Source: Clostridia bacterium (GTDB lineage Bacteria; Bacillota; Clostridia; Christensenellales; Pumilibacteraceae). From it: 42,538 nucleotides of DNA. Below, in pieces: positions 8,096 through 16,917 of this stretch (within the stretch, counting starts at the first letter, position 1; each line of letters opens with the position of its first letter). The notes under the pieces were generated by a model that was given only the letters and a program-made list of their open reading frames with translations, was not told the DNA's origin and searched no databases. Position numbers and translations under genes: made by a program. Location: contig JAAWDP010000022.1 of the NCBI GenBank assembly GCA_022793815.1, positions 1-42,538 of the forward strand. Direction: 5' to 3'.

Positions 8096-8848
8096 ATGAA
8101 GTTAGACAAAATTGTGGCTACAAGAGCCGATAAAACGATTTACCGCGACGGTGACGTCATTGTCAAAGTTTTCGATAAAGACAAACGCAAGTCCGATGTT
8201 TTGAACGAAGCTTTGAATCAAGCGCGTGTCGAAGAAACGGGGTTGCAAATACCGAGAATTCTCGATGTAACATGTCTTGAAGACGGACGATGGGCGATAG
8301 CCATGGATTACATTCCCGGTAAAACATTATCGCAATTGATGTCCGAACATCCCGAAAAAGAAGACGAATATCTTGAAATGTTTGTGGAATTGCAACTTAA
8401 AATGCACACGCAAAGAGTCCCGCTTTTAAACAAACTCAAAGATAAAATGTACAGAAAAATTTCCGAAACAAAACTCAGCGCTACTGTAAGATACGAGCTC
8501 AATGTGCGTTTGGAAAGTATGCCGAAACACGTTAAACTGTGTCACGGCGATTTCAATCCTAGCAACGTCATTATACGTGACGACGGTCAAGCATTTATAA
8601 TCGACTGGGCTCATGCAACTCAGGGTAACGCGAGTGCGGACGCAGCAAGAACTTACTTGATGTTCTCGTTGAACAACAGCAAAAATCTTGCCGACAAATA
8701 TCTCAAATTATTCTGTGAAAAGAGTGACACGGCGAAACAGTATGTTACAAAGTGGCTTCCGATTGTTGCCGCATCTCAATCCGTTAAGGGCAAGGAAGAA
8801 GAAAAGGAATTCCTTGCAAAATGGATAGACGTGGTCGAGTATGAGTAA
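8096..8848 (+). CDS. APH/choline-kinase-like phosphotransferase
   Basis: A 250-residue protein of the aminoglycoside phosphotransferase (kinase-like) fold, close in pattern to the small TIGR02172-type family. It has an ATP-lysine candidate at K24 (VIVKVF), the catalytic loop HGDFNPSN (H150, D152, N157) and the metal-binding IIDW (D170). No signal peptide or membrane helix is present. It would phosphorylate a small-molecule hydroxyl; the substrate is unknown and drug resistance should not be assumed. AAGGAGG precedes the ATG. It is the last gene of the rex-adhE operon, only 14 bp after adhE, and is followed by a strong terminator. The link to ethanol metabolism is inferred from position only. 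Confidence 0.8.
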   Translation: MKLDKIVATRADKTIYRDGDVIVKVFDKDKRKSDVLNEALNQARVEETGLQIPRILDVTCLEDGRWAIAMDYIPGKTLSQLMSEHPEKEDEYLEMFVELQLKMHTQRVPLLNKLKDKMYRKISETKLSATVRYELNVRLESMPKHVKLCHGDFNPSNVIIRDDGQAFIIDWAHATQGNASADAARTYLMFSLNNSKNLADKYLKLFCEKSDTAKQYVTKWLPIVAASQSVKGKEEEKEFLAKWIDVVEYE

Positions 8849-8881
8849 AATAAGCATACTGCTGAAATAATGATTTACTCA

Positions 8882-8916
8882 AATAAAATCCGCAAGACAG
8901 ACTTGCGGATTTTATT
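8882..8916 (+). terminator. Terminator of the rex-adhE-kinase operon
   Basis: A perfect 15-bp inverted repeat: the left arm at 8882-8896, a 5-nt loop and the right arm at 8902-8916. It has a GC core (CCGCAAG/CTTGCGG) and ends in TTTTATT. The A-rich left flank could also let it work on the other strand. Confidence 0.85.
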
Positions 8917-8981
8917 GTCGTACTTCAAAATGTGTCGGCGCGTGTGTTTTCAATTTTGCACAAGCGAATATATAAATTTAA

Positions 8982-9101
8982 ACGACAGAAGCCGTTGCGG
9001 ATTATCTTGAAATAAAGTCTGCGGAATATGAGCAAAAGCGCACGTTACATATTGAAGAACAAGAAAAGCGTCTAATGCTTGCAAAAACAAAACGAAAGTA
9101 G
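8982..9101 (+). pseudogene. Possible 3' remnant of a lost gene
   Basis: Between the kinase terminator and the recombinase gene (~360 bp) there is a 39-codon open stretch ending in TAG at 9099, directly preceded by an in-frame TAA and with no ATG/Shine-Dalgarno start. Its translation is rich in Glu, Lys and Arg (for example EYEQKRTLHIEEQEKRL) and would form a charged helix, as at the C-terminus of a real protein. The family is not recognised. It may also be chance. Confidence 0.25.
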
Positions 9102-9107
9102 TATAAT
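9079..9107 (+). promoter_or_regulatory. Promoter of the tyrosine recombinase gene
   Basis: TTGCAA (9079-9084), a 17-bp spacer and a perfect TATAAT (9102-9107). Transcription from it would give a leader of about 94 nt before the chosen start at 9208. Confidence 0.65.
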
Positions 9108-9207
9108 TACCGTTAGGGAGTATATGGGCAACTATTCGCAAAACACAACTTTTACGAAAAGATGTAAGCAAAATAGAGGATTTTTTAATATTTTTAAGGA
9201 TTTGATA

Positions 9208-10275
9208 ATGAAAAGTTATTTTGATGAACGCAATGAAAAAAATACAATAAAAATCAGAGAAATGTGCAGTGAGTTGCCGGAATTTGTTACGAGATTTTTC
9301 TTGGGAATGCAGTTACATACCACGCCGCTTACGCGATTAAATTATGCTTACGATTTACGTATTTTTTTCGATTATCTGTCTAATATCAAATATTTCGGTA
9401 AAGTGTCCGTAAAAGAGATTTCTATGTCTGACATAAATAAACTGACGTCAACAGATATCGAATTATTTTTGGACTATTTATCGGGATATGAATATGACGG
9501 CAAATCATATTCGTGCGGAGAAAAAGCTAAAAGCCGCAAACTGTCGACTCTGCGTTCGTTTTTCAAATATTTTTTTCGCAAAAACGAACTCGATTCCGAT
9601 GTTGCCGCTAAAGTCGATATGCCTAAATTGCATGACCAATCAATTATTCGCCTTGATGTTGACGAAATAGTCCGCATTTTGGATACCGCGGAAGACGGTT
9701 TGAATCTATCCGAAAAACAAAAACAGTTTAATAAAATCACATCAAAGCGCGATGTCGCAATTCTTACGTTATTTTTAGGCACAGGCATTCGTATCAGCGA
9801 GTTGGTCGGATTGGATATCAAGGATATCGATTTCGGTTCGAATGCGTTCACTGTTACACGCAAAGGCGGAAATAAAAGCACATTGTATTTTTCGGAAGAA
9901 GTTGCAACAGCGCTTAAAAGTTATTTGGCTTGGCGCGACAATGAAGTTAATTCAAATACTGATATAGGTATTAAAATGAAAGACCAATCCGCCCTATTTT
10001 TATCATTGCAAGGAAAACGTATGTCGGTTCGTTCGGTCGAACTATTGGTGAAAAAATATGCTCATATAATCAATCCGTTGAAAAAAATTACGCCGCACAA
10101 GTTGAGAAGTACATTTGGCACGCAATTATACCGAGAGACGCAGGATATTTATATGGTTGCCGACGTTCTCGGACATAAGGATATTAACACCACCAAAAAG
10201 CATTATGCGGCAATAAGCGAAGACATACGAAAACAAGTTGCAACAAAAATCAAATTACGAGATAACGACGATTAA
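9208..10275 (+). CDS. Xer-like tyrosine recombinase
   Basis: A 355-residue site-specific recombinase. The N-terminal SAM-like core-binding domain (~25-130, TRLNYAYDLRIFFDYL) precedes the catalytic domain (~150-345). All active-site residues are present: R195 (GTGIRISEL), K219 (VTRKGG), H297 and R300 (HKLRSTFG), H323 (LGHKD) and the nucleophile Y333. It is longer than classical XerC/XerD (~300) and matches the larger Clostridial chromosomal type. AAGGA lies 7 bases before the ATG at 9208, and the family N-terminus (YFDERNEKN) starts here. Upstream in-frame starts at 9079 and 9124 (the latter 3 bases after AGGGAG) are less likely. No att site, prophage or cassette array is visible, so chromosome-dimer resolution or another housekeeping role is more likely than phage integration. 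Its stop overlaps the convergent PLP gene by 4 bp. Confidence 0.9.
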   Translation: MKSYFDERNEKNTIKIREMCSELPEFVTRFFLGMQLHTTPLTRLNYAYDLRIFFDYLSNIKYFGKVSVKEISMSDINKLTSTDIELFLDYLSGYEYDGKSYSCGEKAKSRKLSTLRSFFKYFFRKNELDSDVAAKVDMPKLHDQSIIRLDVDEIVRILDTAEDGLNLSEKQKQFNKITSKRDVAILTLFLGTGIRISELVGLDIKDIDFGSNAFTVTRKGGNKSTLYFSEEVATALKSYLAWRDNEVNSNTDIGIKMKDQSALFLSLQGKRMSVRSVELLVKKYAHIINPLKKITPHKLRSTFGTQLYRETQDIYMVADVLGHKDINTTKKHYAAISEDIRKQVATKIKLRDNDD

Positions 10276-11492
10276 GATATTTTGCTGACGCTTTCAATAC
10301 ATTTTCTGACGGCAAGTTTAATGTGCTCGTAAGTCAGTCCGCCTTGAAGATAAGCGATATACGGTTTTTTTATTGGCGAATCGGCGCTTAATTCTATTGA
10401 TGACCCTTGTACAAATGTTCCTGCGGCCATTATGACTTGATGATTGTATCCCGGCATGTCGTATGGTTCGGGAACTGCAAAACTGTCAACAGGCGAGCAA
10501 GATTGGATGGCTTGACAAAATTTTATCAATTCTTCCTGTGTATTGAATTTTATAGAGCGTATTATGTCATAACACTTTTCGTCGGCAAGCGGTAGTGTTT
10601 CATATCCGAGTTTGCTGAATGCTTTTCCGAATAGTATCGAGCCTTTTAATGCTTGTGCCGTAATATGCGGCGCCATGAAAAGACCTTGATAGAACTCTCG
10701 GTATCCATACGCATACGAGCCTATTTCTGTGCCTACGCCCGGTGCGGTCAATCTATACCCTATTGTTTCAATCAAATTCTTCCTGCCTGCCATATATCCG
10801 CCCGTCGGAGCAATTCCGCCTCCGGGATTCTTGATAAGCGAACCTACGATTATATCTGCACCGACATTCGTCGGTTCTTTTTTTTCAACAAATTCGCCGT
10901 AACAGTTGTCTATTACGATTATAGCGTCCGAGAATTTTCTTACATGACGTATAACTTCTTCTATTTGTTTTATCGACAAAGCATTTCGCCAATTATATCC
11001 TCGCGACCGTTGAATAAAAAGAAGTTTATAACGGTTGTTATTCAGTAATTTGCTGATTTTGTCAATATCGAATTCACCTTTTTCGGTTAAAGATATTTGT
11101 TCGAAATCGATTCCGAAATCTTTCAGCGAGCCAATATTATTGCCGGATATCACATTTTCCAAAGTGTCGTAAGGCATTCCTGATAATGATAAAAATTTAT
11201 CTCCCGGTCGGAGCAGTCCGTATAATACAAGAGCAATTGCATGTGTCCCCGATGCAATCGCAGGCGATGCAATCGCTGCTTCTGCGCCGAATATATCGGC
11301 AAATACGGAAGAAAAATTATCTCTCCCGATATCATCATATCCATATCCGGACGTGCCTGAAAAATGTCTTGACGCTACATTATTGTGCTGAAAAGCTTTT
11401 AAAACTTTCTCTTGATTGTATAAGGCAACGTCATCTATCCATTTAAATAAATTCGAGGATTCCTGCTCAATTTGCCATATTATGTCTGTCAT
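10272..11492 (-). CDS. Methionine gamma-lyase-like PLP protein (YnbB family)
   Basis: A 406-residue fold-type I PLP enzyme of the Met_gamma_lyase family (Bacillus YnbB, often labelled aluminium resistance protein). It has an SGTSGYGYDDIGRD motif (~45-58), the cofactor-binding SPAIASGTHAI region and the probable Schiff-base lysine K221 in GSLIKNPGGGIAPTGGY. The true reaction of the family is not established; C-S lyase activity on a methionine-like substrate is inferred from homology. It ends the miaB-mutS-mutL-miaA cluster, starting 9 bp after miaA with AAGGTG before the ATG. In many Firmicutes this gene follows the same repair and tRNA-modification genes, so the order looks ancestral. Confidence 0.87.
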   Translation of the reverse strand: MTDIIWQIEQESSNLFKWIDDVALYNQEKVLKAFQHNNVASRHFSGTSGYGYDDIGRDNFSSVFADIFGAEAAIASPAIASGTHAIALVLYGLLRPGDKFLSLSGMPYDTLENVISGNNIGSLKDFGIDFEQISLTEKGEFDIDKISKLLNNNRYKLLFIQRSRGYNWRNALSIKQIEEVIRHVRKFSDAIIVIDNCYGEFVEKKEPTNVGADIIVGSLIKNPGGGIAPTGGYMAGRKNLIETIGYRLTAPGVGTEIGSYAYGYREFYQGLFMAPHITAQALKGSILFGKAFSKLGYETLPLADEKCYDIIRSIKFNTQEELIKFCQAIQSCSPVDSFAVPEPYDMPGYNHQVIMAAGTFVQGSSIELSADSPIKKPYIAYLQGGLTYEHIKLAVRKCIESVSKIS

Positions 11493-11501
11493 AGTACACC
11501 T

Positions 11502-12413
11502 TTATAAAATAAATTTTTCAATATCCGACAGTATATTGTCGTCATCGTTTTCGGGAATGTAATTTTCGTACATGGTTGCTTGTAAGTCGGCGCGCCTAAA
11601 GTAGGTAAGCTGTCTTTTTGCATAATGTCTTGAATTGATTTGTATACGTTCTACCGCTTCGTCGAGTTTAATATCGCCGTTCAAATAAGCAAGTATTTCT
11701 TTATACCCTATTGCTTGCATTGATTGGCAGTTGCGGTAATGCTGCAATGAGCGAACTTCTTCTACCAAACCTTCATCTATCATTTCCAGTACACGGTTAT
11801 TTATATTTGCGTACAAGATTTGTCTGTCGGGAGACAATACAATCATGGCATAATCGTAAAGCGGGGGCTTTGAAGCTGTGAATGATTGGCTTTTCGGGAT
11901 ACCTGTCAATTCGAAGATTTCAAGTGCGCGAATTATACGCTTTGTATCGTTTGGATTTATTCTGTCGGCAGATTCTTTATCGGTGTTTTTAAGAATGCCG
12001 TGAATGTACTCGGGACTTGTTTCGGACAGCAGTTTCAAATACTTGTTTCTTATTGTATTTGACTTTCCTGCGCCGGCATAGTCCAAACCTTTAACCAGTC
12101 CCATAATATAAAGTCCCGTACCTCCGACAATAATGGGAACTTTTTTTCTTTTCGTAATTTCATCTATAATTTCGGAAGTTTGCTTAACATACTCATTTAC
12201 GGAAAATTCGTCATTCGGCTCCACTATGTCTATCATGTGGTGGGGGACGATTTGGAGACTTTTGGGGACTTTCCCCGTTCCTATATTCATACGTCGATAA
12301 ATTTGCATTGAATCGCAGCCTATGATTTCACAATCGAGCTTTTGAGCGCATTTTAAAGAGAGCGCTGTTTTTCCCGACCCTGTCGGTCCGGCTATGATAA
12401 CAATTTTTTTCAA
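11502..12413 (-). CDS. miaA: tRNA dimethylallyltransferase MiaA
   Basis: MiaA transfers a dimethylallyl group to N6 of A37 in tRNAs reading UNN codons, making the substrate for MiaB, whose gene heads this operon. Visible motifs are the P-loop GPTGSGKT close to the N-terminus, CDSMQIYRRMNIGTGK, IVGGTGLY and the C-terminal YAKRQLTYFR. Length (~303) is normal. Start choice is open: TTG at 12413 gives the family-like N-terminus MKKIVIIAGP and overlaps the mutL stop as TTGA; a GTG at 12431 would add six residues. Neither has a strong Shine-Dalgarno, so translational coupling to mutL is likely. If so, the mutL frameshift upstream could reduce MiaA translation. Confidence 0.93.
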   Translation of the reverse strand: MKKIVIIAGPTGSGKTALSLKCAQKLDCEIIGCDSMQIYRRMNIGTGKVPKSLQIVPHHMIDIVEPNDEFSVNEYVKQTSEIIDEITKRKKVPIIVGGTGLYIMGLVKGLDYAGAGKSNTIRNKYLKLLSETSPEYIHGILKNTDKESADRINPNDTKRIIRALEIFELTGIPKSQSFTASKPPLYDYAMIVLSPDRQILYANINNRVLEMIDEGLVEEVRSLQHYRNCQSMQAIGYKEILAYLNGDIKLDEAVERIQINSRHYAKRQLTYFRRADLQATMYENYIPENDDDNILSDIEKFIL

Positions 12414-13273
12414 ACCGTTCGTTTGAACCACTTTTCAATCTCCGACTTCGAAATTTTTATTACTATTGGACGCCCGTGCGGACATAAAAGCGTATTATTT
12501 CCGGCGTGAAAACCTTCAATCAAATAATTTATATCCACTTCATTTAATCTGTCCTCGCCTTTTACGGCGGCTTTGCAGGCGGCTTGCATGAGTATATCTT
12601 TAACAAAATCCGATTTTTTGTATTTGATTCCGTTTAATCCGTTTAGTATTTGTTCTATAAAAACTTTTGTTTTCATATTGGCGCAAATAAGCGGAACGGC
12701 GGAGAGAGAATAAGTTCTGTTGCTTAACTGAGATAAAGTAAATCCGCACTCGTTTATTTCGTTTATTTTATTTTGCAAAAGCTCGTCTTCTATCGGATTC
12801 ACGTCGAATATATAAGGTAGCAACATTGTTTGACTGCAAATCTGTTTTGCTTCGTATTCTCGAACAAACTTATCGTAAAGCAGCCTTTCGTGCGCAGCAT
12901 GTTGGTCTATCAGCAAAATATCGTTAGCATCTTCCAAAACTATATAGGTATCGAATAATATTGTTTTTTGCCTAAAATCGGAGAAACTTTTTGAGAAAAT
13001 ATTATCCAAATCGTCGTGCGACTTGCTTTCGGTACTGTTTGCTACTATCAAAGAATTGTGAAGCGAGTATTGGCTTTCCGCAGCATTTATATTTTCTGCG
13101 GCGCGCGTAGAGATTATGTTTTTCAAGCGTTCCGAAAACTCTCGTCCTTCGTCTTTTGCTGCGCTACTATTTATTTCGGATTGCGGCTTCGGGAAAATTT
13201 CAGCGGGAAATATGTTTGTGAAATTTGATATTGCCGCGTTGTTATTTACATCGATGTGTTTTTTTGATTTCAT
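12410..13273 (-). CDS. mutL: MutL C-terminal half (dimerisation/endonuclease), out of frame
   Basis: This is the C-terminal part of DNA mismatch repair protein MutL, separated from its N-terminal half by a frameshift. It holds a disordered linker (~1-100) and the dimerisation/endonuclease domain with DQHAAHERLLYDKF, ACKAAVKGEDRL and CPHGRPI. The endonuclease motif DQHA-x2-E-x4-E ends in Asp instead of Glu. The first ATG (13273) has no Shine-Dalgarno, so independent translation is doubtful. Removing one A from the A7 run (plus-strand T7 at 13259-13265) fuses this frame to the upstream half and gives a normal ~627-residue MutL. The stop overlaps miaA. Confidence 0.85.
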   Translation of the reverse strand: MKSKKHIDVNNNAAISNFTNIFPAEIFPKPQSEINSSAAKDEGREFSERLKNIISTRAAENINAAESQYSLHNSLIVANSTESKSHDDLDNIFSKSFSDFRQKTILFDTYIVLEDANDILLIDQHAAHERLLYDKFVREYEAKQICSQTMLLPYIFDVNPIEDELLQNKINEINECGFTLSQLSNRTYSLSAVPLICANMKTKVFIEQILNGLNGIKYKKSDFVKDILMQAACKAAVKGEDRLNEVDINYLIEGFHAGNNTLLCPHGRPIVIKISKSEIEKWFKRTV

Positions 13274-14309
13274 GCTGAATATCGGATGAATTCGACTCCA
13301 TTATTATGTCTTTCGGTACGACTGTCATTTCGTCGATTTTTCGCTTAATTATCTTAAAGAGAGATTTTTTTAAATTTTCCGCATTTGCAAACTTGACTTC
13401 AAGTTTGTTTGGATGTACATTTACGTCAATCATGTCGGGAGGTACGGTTATCGCCAATGCAAAAACAGGAAATTGTCTTTTCATTAAGTAGTCTCGGTAG
13501 CAATTATAAACACAAAATGCAATGTCGCTGTTTATTACATAACGCCCGTTCACTATAAGCGTCTGATAAGTGCGGTTCGGTTTTGTAAAATATGGTTTGT
13601 TTATATACCCCTCAATTGTTATGTCTGGCATAATATATTTAATTGAAGCCATATTATCGATAAAATTCTTTCCGTAGACAGTGTAAAGCGCCTTTTTCAG
13701 TCCACCGCCCGAAGATTGATATATTGTTTTTCCGTTTACTGAATATTTAATGCTTTTTGTATTGTTTGTGATTATCAGGCGGGATACCATGTCTGTTATC
13801 ACAGATTCTTCCGAGGATTGTTTTGCGAGAAACTTTGACCGTGCGGGAATATTTTTGAAAAGATTTTCTACTGTTACGGTTGTGCCGAACCCGCAGCCTC
13901 TCTCACCTTTTTCCAATATTTTCCCGTTTTCAATAGAAATAAAACTTCCTACTTCGTCATTTCGCGTACGGGTTAAGACACTGATTTTGGCTACGGAAGC
14001 AATACTCGTCAATGCTTCTCCGCGAAATCCAAGCGTCAAAATCGCGTTTAGGTCGTCTATGTTCTTTATTTTGCTTGTCGCGTGCGGCAAAAAAGCTTTT
14101 TCCAAATCGTCGGCGTCTATTCCGCAACCGTTATCAACAATTCTTATAAAACCGATACCGCCATCCTTGACATCTATCGAGATTATGTCTGCATTCGCAT
14201 CGATGCTGTTTTCAACCAGTTCTTTAACTATCGAACAAGGGCGTTCCACAACTTCTCCCGCTGCAATACGGTTAAAAACAGTGCTGTCCAAAATGTTGAT
14301 TCTACCCAT
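13242..14309 (-). CDS. mutL: MutL N-terminal half (GHKL ATPase), truncated by frameshift
   Basis: The 355-residue N-terminal half of MutL. The GHKL ATPase motifs are intact: RIAAGEVVERP, ELVENSIDA (the magnesium-binding asparagine), DNGCGI, HATSKI and LGFRGEALTSIASV. The transducer domain follows, up to VPPDMIDVNVHPNKLEVKF (~315). Reading through the A7 run in this frame adds KKTHRCK and stops at 13242. MutL normally links MutS recognition of a mismatch to strand removal, and this half alone lacks the dimerisation/endonuclease domain. The start overlaps the mutS stop by 8 bp with AAAGGTGG upstream. It could be a true null mutation, a slippage-rescued gene or an assembly error. Confidence 0.9.
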   Translation of the reverse strand: MGRINILDSTVFNRIAAGEVVERPCSIVKELVENSIDANADIISIDVKDGGIGFIRIVDNGCGIDADDLEKAFLPHATSKIKNIDDLNAILTLGFRGEALTSIASVAKISVLTRTRNDEVGSFISIENGKILEKGERGCGFGTTVTVENLFKNIPARSKFLAKQSSEESVITDMVSRLIITNNTKSIKYSVNGKTIYQSSGGGLKKALYTVYGKNFIDNMASIKYIMPDITIEGYINKPYFTKPNRTYQTLIVNGRYVINSDIAFCVYNCYRDYLMKRQFPVFALAITVPPDMIDVNVHPNKLEVKFANAENLKKSLFKIIKRKIDEMTVVPKDIIMESNSSDIQHEIKKTHRCK

Positions 14310-16887
14310 CCAATTCCACCTTTTCCTTTAAATCGGATAATATGTCAAACGCCGCTCTGGGACTTATATCATCCAAATTAAGTTCCGACAGTATTTGTTT
14401 TACTTCCGATAGTTTCGAGTTGTCGAAAAATGATATCTGCTTACCGTTTGAAGTCTGTGCGGTGTTAAGCATATCATTTTTTTCGAGACTTTTAAGCAGT
14501 TCTTTGGCTCTCGAAACTACACTCTCCGGCAGTCCCGCAATGGATGCAACTTCTATGCCGAAACTGCGGTTAGCGCTTCCTCTCATAAGTTTTCGTAAGA
14601 AAATAACCGAACCGTCGATTTCCTTGACTGTAAGCTTATAGTTTTTAAGACCGTAAACGCTTGTTTCCAGTTCCGTAAGTTCATGATAGTGCGTGGAGAA
14701 TAAAACTTTTGCCGTTGTATTTTTCGCCAAAAATTCTATTATGGACCAGGCAATGCTCAAACCGTCGTAAGTGGATGTGCCGCGCCCTATCTCGTCCAAT
14801 AACAGCAAGCTGCGTTCTGTCACGTTTCGCAAAATATTGCTTACTTCGGACATCTCCACCATAAATGTACTTCGTCCGGTAGACATGTCGTCGCTCGCGC
14901 CCACTCTCGTAAATATTCTGTCCGTAATTGCTATTTCTGCGGACTTGGCCGGAACAAAACATCCTATGTGCGCCATAATCGTGATAATGGCAACCTGACG
15001 CATATATACGCTTTTTCCTGCCATATTCGGACCGGTTATAAGTGCAATGCGGTTTTCGCTTTCATCAAGCAGTGTGTCGTTGGGAACAAAAGAATCGTTT
15101 TTAAGTAGTTTTTCCACTACGGGATGTTTACCTTCACGAATTTTGATTTGAGCCAGCGAACCATTGATAATCGGTTTGACAAAGTTATTTTTATAAGAAG
15201 TCAGTGCATGTGACACTATGCAATCTATATTTGCGATTAAGTTTGCCGCAAGAAGCAAGTCGTCGATACTTTTTCCCAGCACTTTCATTATATTTGCATA
15301 TAAAAAAGCCTCGCGCGTAATTGACAGTGCTTCGCAATTCAGTATTTTATCTTCCAGCAATTTCAGTTCTTCGGTAATATAGCGTTCACCGCTTGCAACC
15401 GTCTGTTTCCGAACATATCTGTAAGGAACAAGTTCTTTTTGAGAATTCGCCACTTCAATATAATAACCGAACACTTTGTTGAATCCGATTTTCAAATTTT
15501 TGATTTTGGTAAGCTCACGTTCATTTGCTTCCAATTTGGCAAGCAGGCTTTTCGAATTTCGGCTTACATCTCTTAATTCGTCCAGCTCCTTATCGAATCC
15601 GTCTTTGATAACTCCCCCGTCTTTAATGCTGTTATTCGGACTTTCGGATATTCCGTGTTTCAGCATCGCATATTCCGAATCCAGCGTCAATAGCCGAGCG
15701 TTCATTGATTGCATATACGGTGATTTCAGTGTCCCGATAAGCGATTTAAGAGTAGGAATCACTTCAAGAGAATTACATAAAGCAACACAGTCTTTCGGGC
15801 TCATATTCCCGTAAGAAAGCCGACCGGTCAAGCGTTCCATGTCATGAATCGATTTCAGTTTTTCCTCTATTTGGTCGCAAATAATGATATCGTTTTTAAG
15901 TTCTTCGACGCAATCAAGGCGCTCATTTATAAGCGCAGAATCTATATCGGGTTGTTCGATGAGCTTTCTCAGCAGTCTTTTTCCCATTCCCGTTGCCGTA
16001 TTATCTATCAACCAAAGCAGCGAACCTACTTTTTTTCCGTCGGCGGATTCCGTAAGTTCCAATGTCTTTCGTGCCGAGGAATCTATAATCATATGTTTTG
16101 CTTCATTGATATCGCTCGCATGGTTTAAGTGTCTGAGTTCCCGTTTTTGCGTTTTTTCTATATAAGCCAGCAAAGCTCCGAGAGCCATTATGCAAACGGG
16201 ACTTTCTGTCATTTTGGCAACCAATGCTTTCGGTAATCTGGCATTTACCGTTTTTTCGGCGTTTTCGTACTTGAAAGCATTATCGTCAAAAACGGTAAAC
16301 GGACAAACTTTATTAAACCGAACAACGGAAAGATTTATACTCTCCACAGCCATTGCTTCGTTGCAAATTATTTCTTTCGGGTCTATGCGGGAAAGCAAAT
16401 CGTTAAGCGTTACATTATTGTGTTCTTCGCACAAAGCATAATTGCATTCGCCCGTACTTATGTCAGACCAAGCAATTCCTACGGTGCCGTCATGTAAACA
16501 TACACCTGCGATGAAGTTGTTTTTATCCTCTTTTAAAAAGCCGTCATCGATAATCGTACCGGGTGTAACAATGCGTACCACATCTCTGAGAACCAGACCT
16601 TTGCTTTCTTTCGGGTCGGAAATCTGCTCGCAAATAGCCACCTTAAATCCCTTCTCTATTAGTCTTGGAAGGTATGTATCTACCGCATGGTAAGGAATAC
16701 CGCACATCGGTGCGCGCTTTTCCATTCCGCAATCCTTGCCCGTAAGCGTCAAATCAAGAGCCTCGCTTACAGTTATGGCATCCTCGAAAAACATTTCGTA
16801 GAAATCGCCCAAACGGTAAAACAGAATACAATCTTTGTATTCTTCTTTCGTTTTCAAATATTGTTGCATCATAGGGGAAATTCCCAT
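14302..16887 (-). CDS. mutS: DNA mismatch repair protein MutS
   Basis: A full-length 861-residue MutS. The mismatch-binding F-x-E motif is F29-Y30-E31 within LGDFYEMFF; the connector, lever and clamp domains follow. The ATPase Walker A is GPNMAGKS at ~618-625, then the Walker B region LLLDEIGRGTSTYDG and the HYHEL histidine switch. The C-terminal ~60 residues contain the helix-turn-helix dimer contact and a QISFF-type beta-clamp-binding peptide, seen here as KQISFFDN. It lies 30 bp after miaB and overlaps mutL. The gene is intact, so if mutL is really broken, mismatch recognition would remain but repair would not. Confidence 0.97.
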   Translation of the reverse strand: MGISPMMQQYLKTKEEYKDCILFYRLGDFYEMFFEDAITVSEALDLTLTGKDCGMEKRAPMCGIPYHAVDTYLPRLIEKGFKVAICEQISDPKESKGLVLRDVVRIVTPGTIIDDGFLKEDKNNFIAGVCLHDGTVGIAWSDISTGECNYALCEEHNNVTLNDLLSRIDPKEIICNEAMAVESINLSVVRFNKVCPFTVFDDNAFKYENAEKTVNARLPKALVAKMTESPVCIMALGALLAYIEKTQKRELRHLNHASDINEAKHMIIDSSARKTLELTESADGKKVGSLLWLIDNTATGMGKRLLRKLIEQPDIDSALINERLDCVEELKNDIIICDQIEEKLKSIHDMERLTGRLSYGNMSPKDCVALCNSLEVIPTLKSLIGTLKSPYMQSMNARLLTLDSEYAMLKHGISESPNNSIKDGGVIKDGFDKELDELRDVSRNSKSLLAKLEANERELTKIKNLKIGFNKVFGYYIEVANSQKELVPYRYVRKQTVASGERYITEELKLLEDKILNCEALSITREAFLYANIMKVLGKSIDDLLLAANLIANIDCIVSHALTSYKNNFVKPIINGSLAQIKIREGKHPVVEKLLKNDSFVPNDTLLDESENRIALITGPNMAGKSVYMRQVAIITIMAHIGCFVPAKSAEIAITDRIFTRVGASDDMSTGRSTFMVEMSEVSNILRNVTERSLLLLDEIGRGTSTYDGLSIAWSIIEFLAKNTTAKVLFSTHYHELTELETSVYGLKNYKLTVKEIDGSVIFLRKLMRGSANRSFGIEVASIAGLPESVVSRAKELLKSLEKNDMLNTAQTSNGKQISFFDNSKLSEVKQILSELNLDDISPRAAFDILSDLKEKVELDG

Positions 16888-16917
16888 TGCTTCTTCTCTC
16901 CGTATATCAAATTATAA

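Noticed and set aside
9079-9207. Longer N-terminus for the tyrosine recombinase (starts at 9079 or 9124)
   Set aside because: The start at 9079 would lie inside the promoter. The 9124 ATG has only 3 bases to its AGGGAG. The family N-terminus and AAGGA support 9208.
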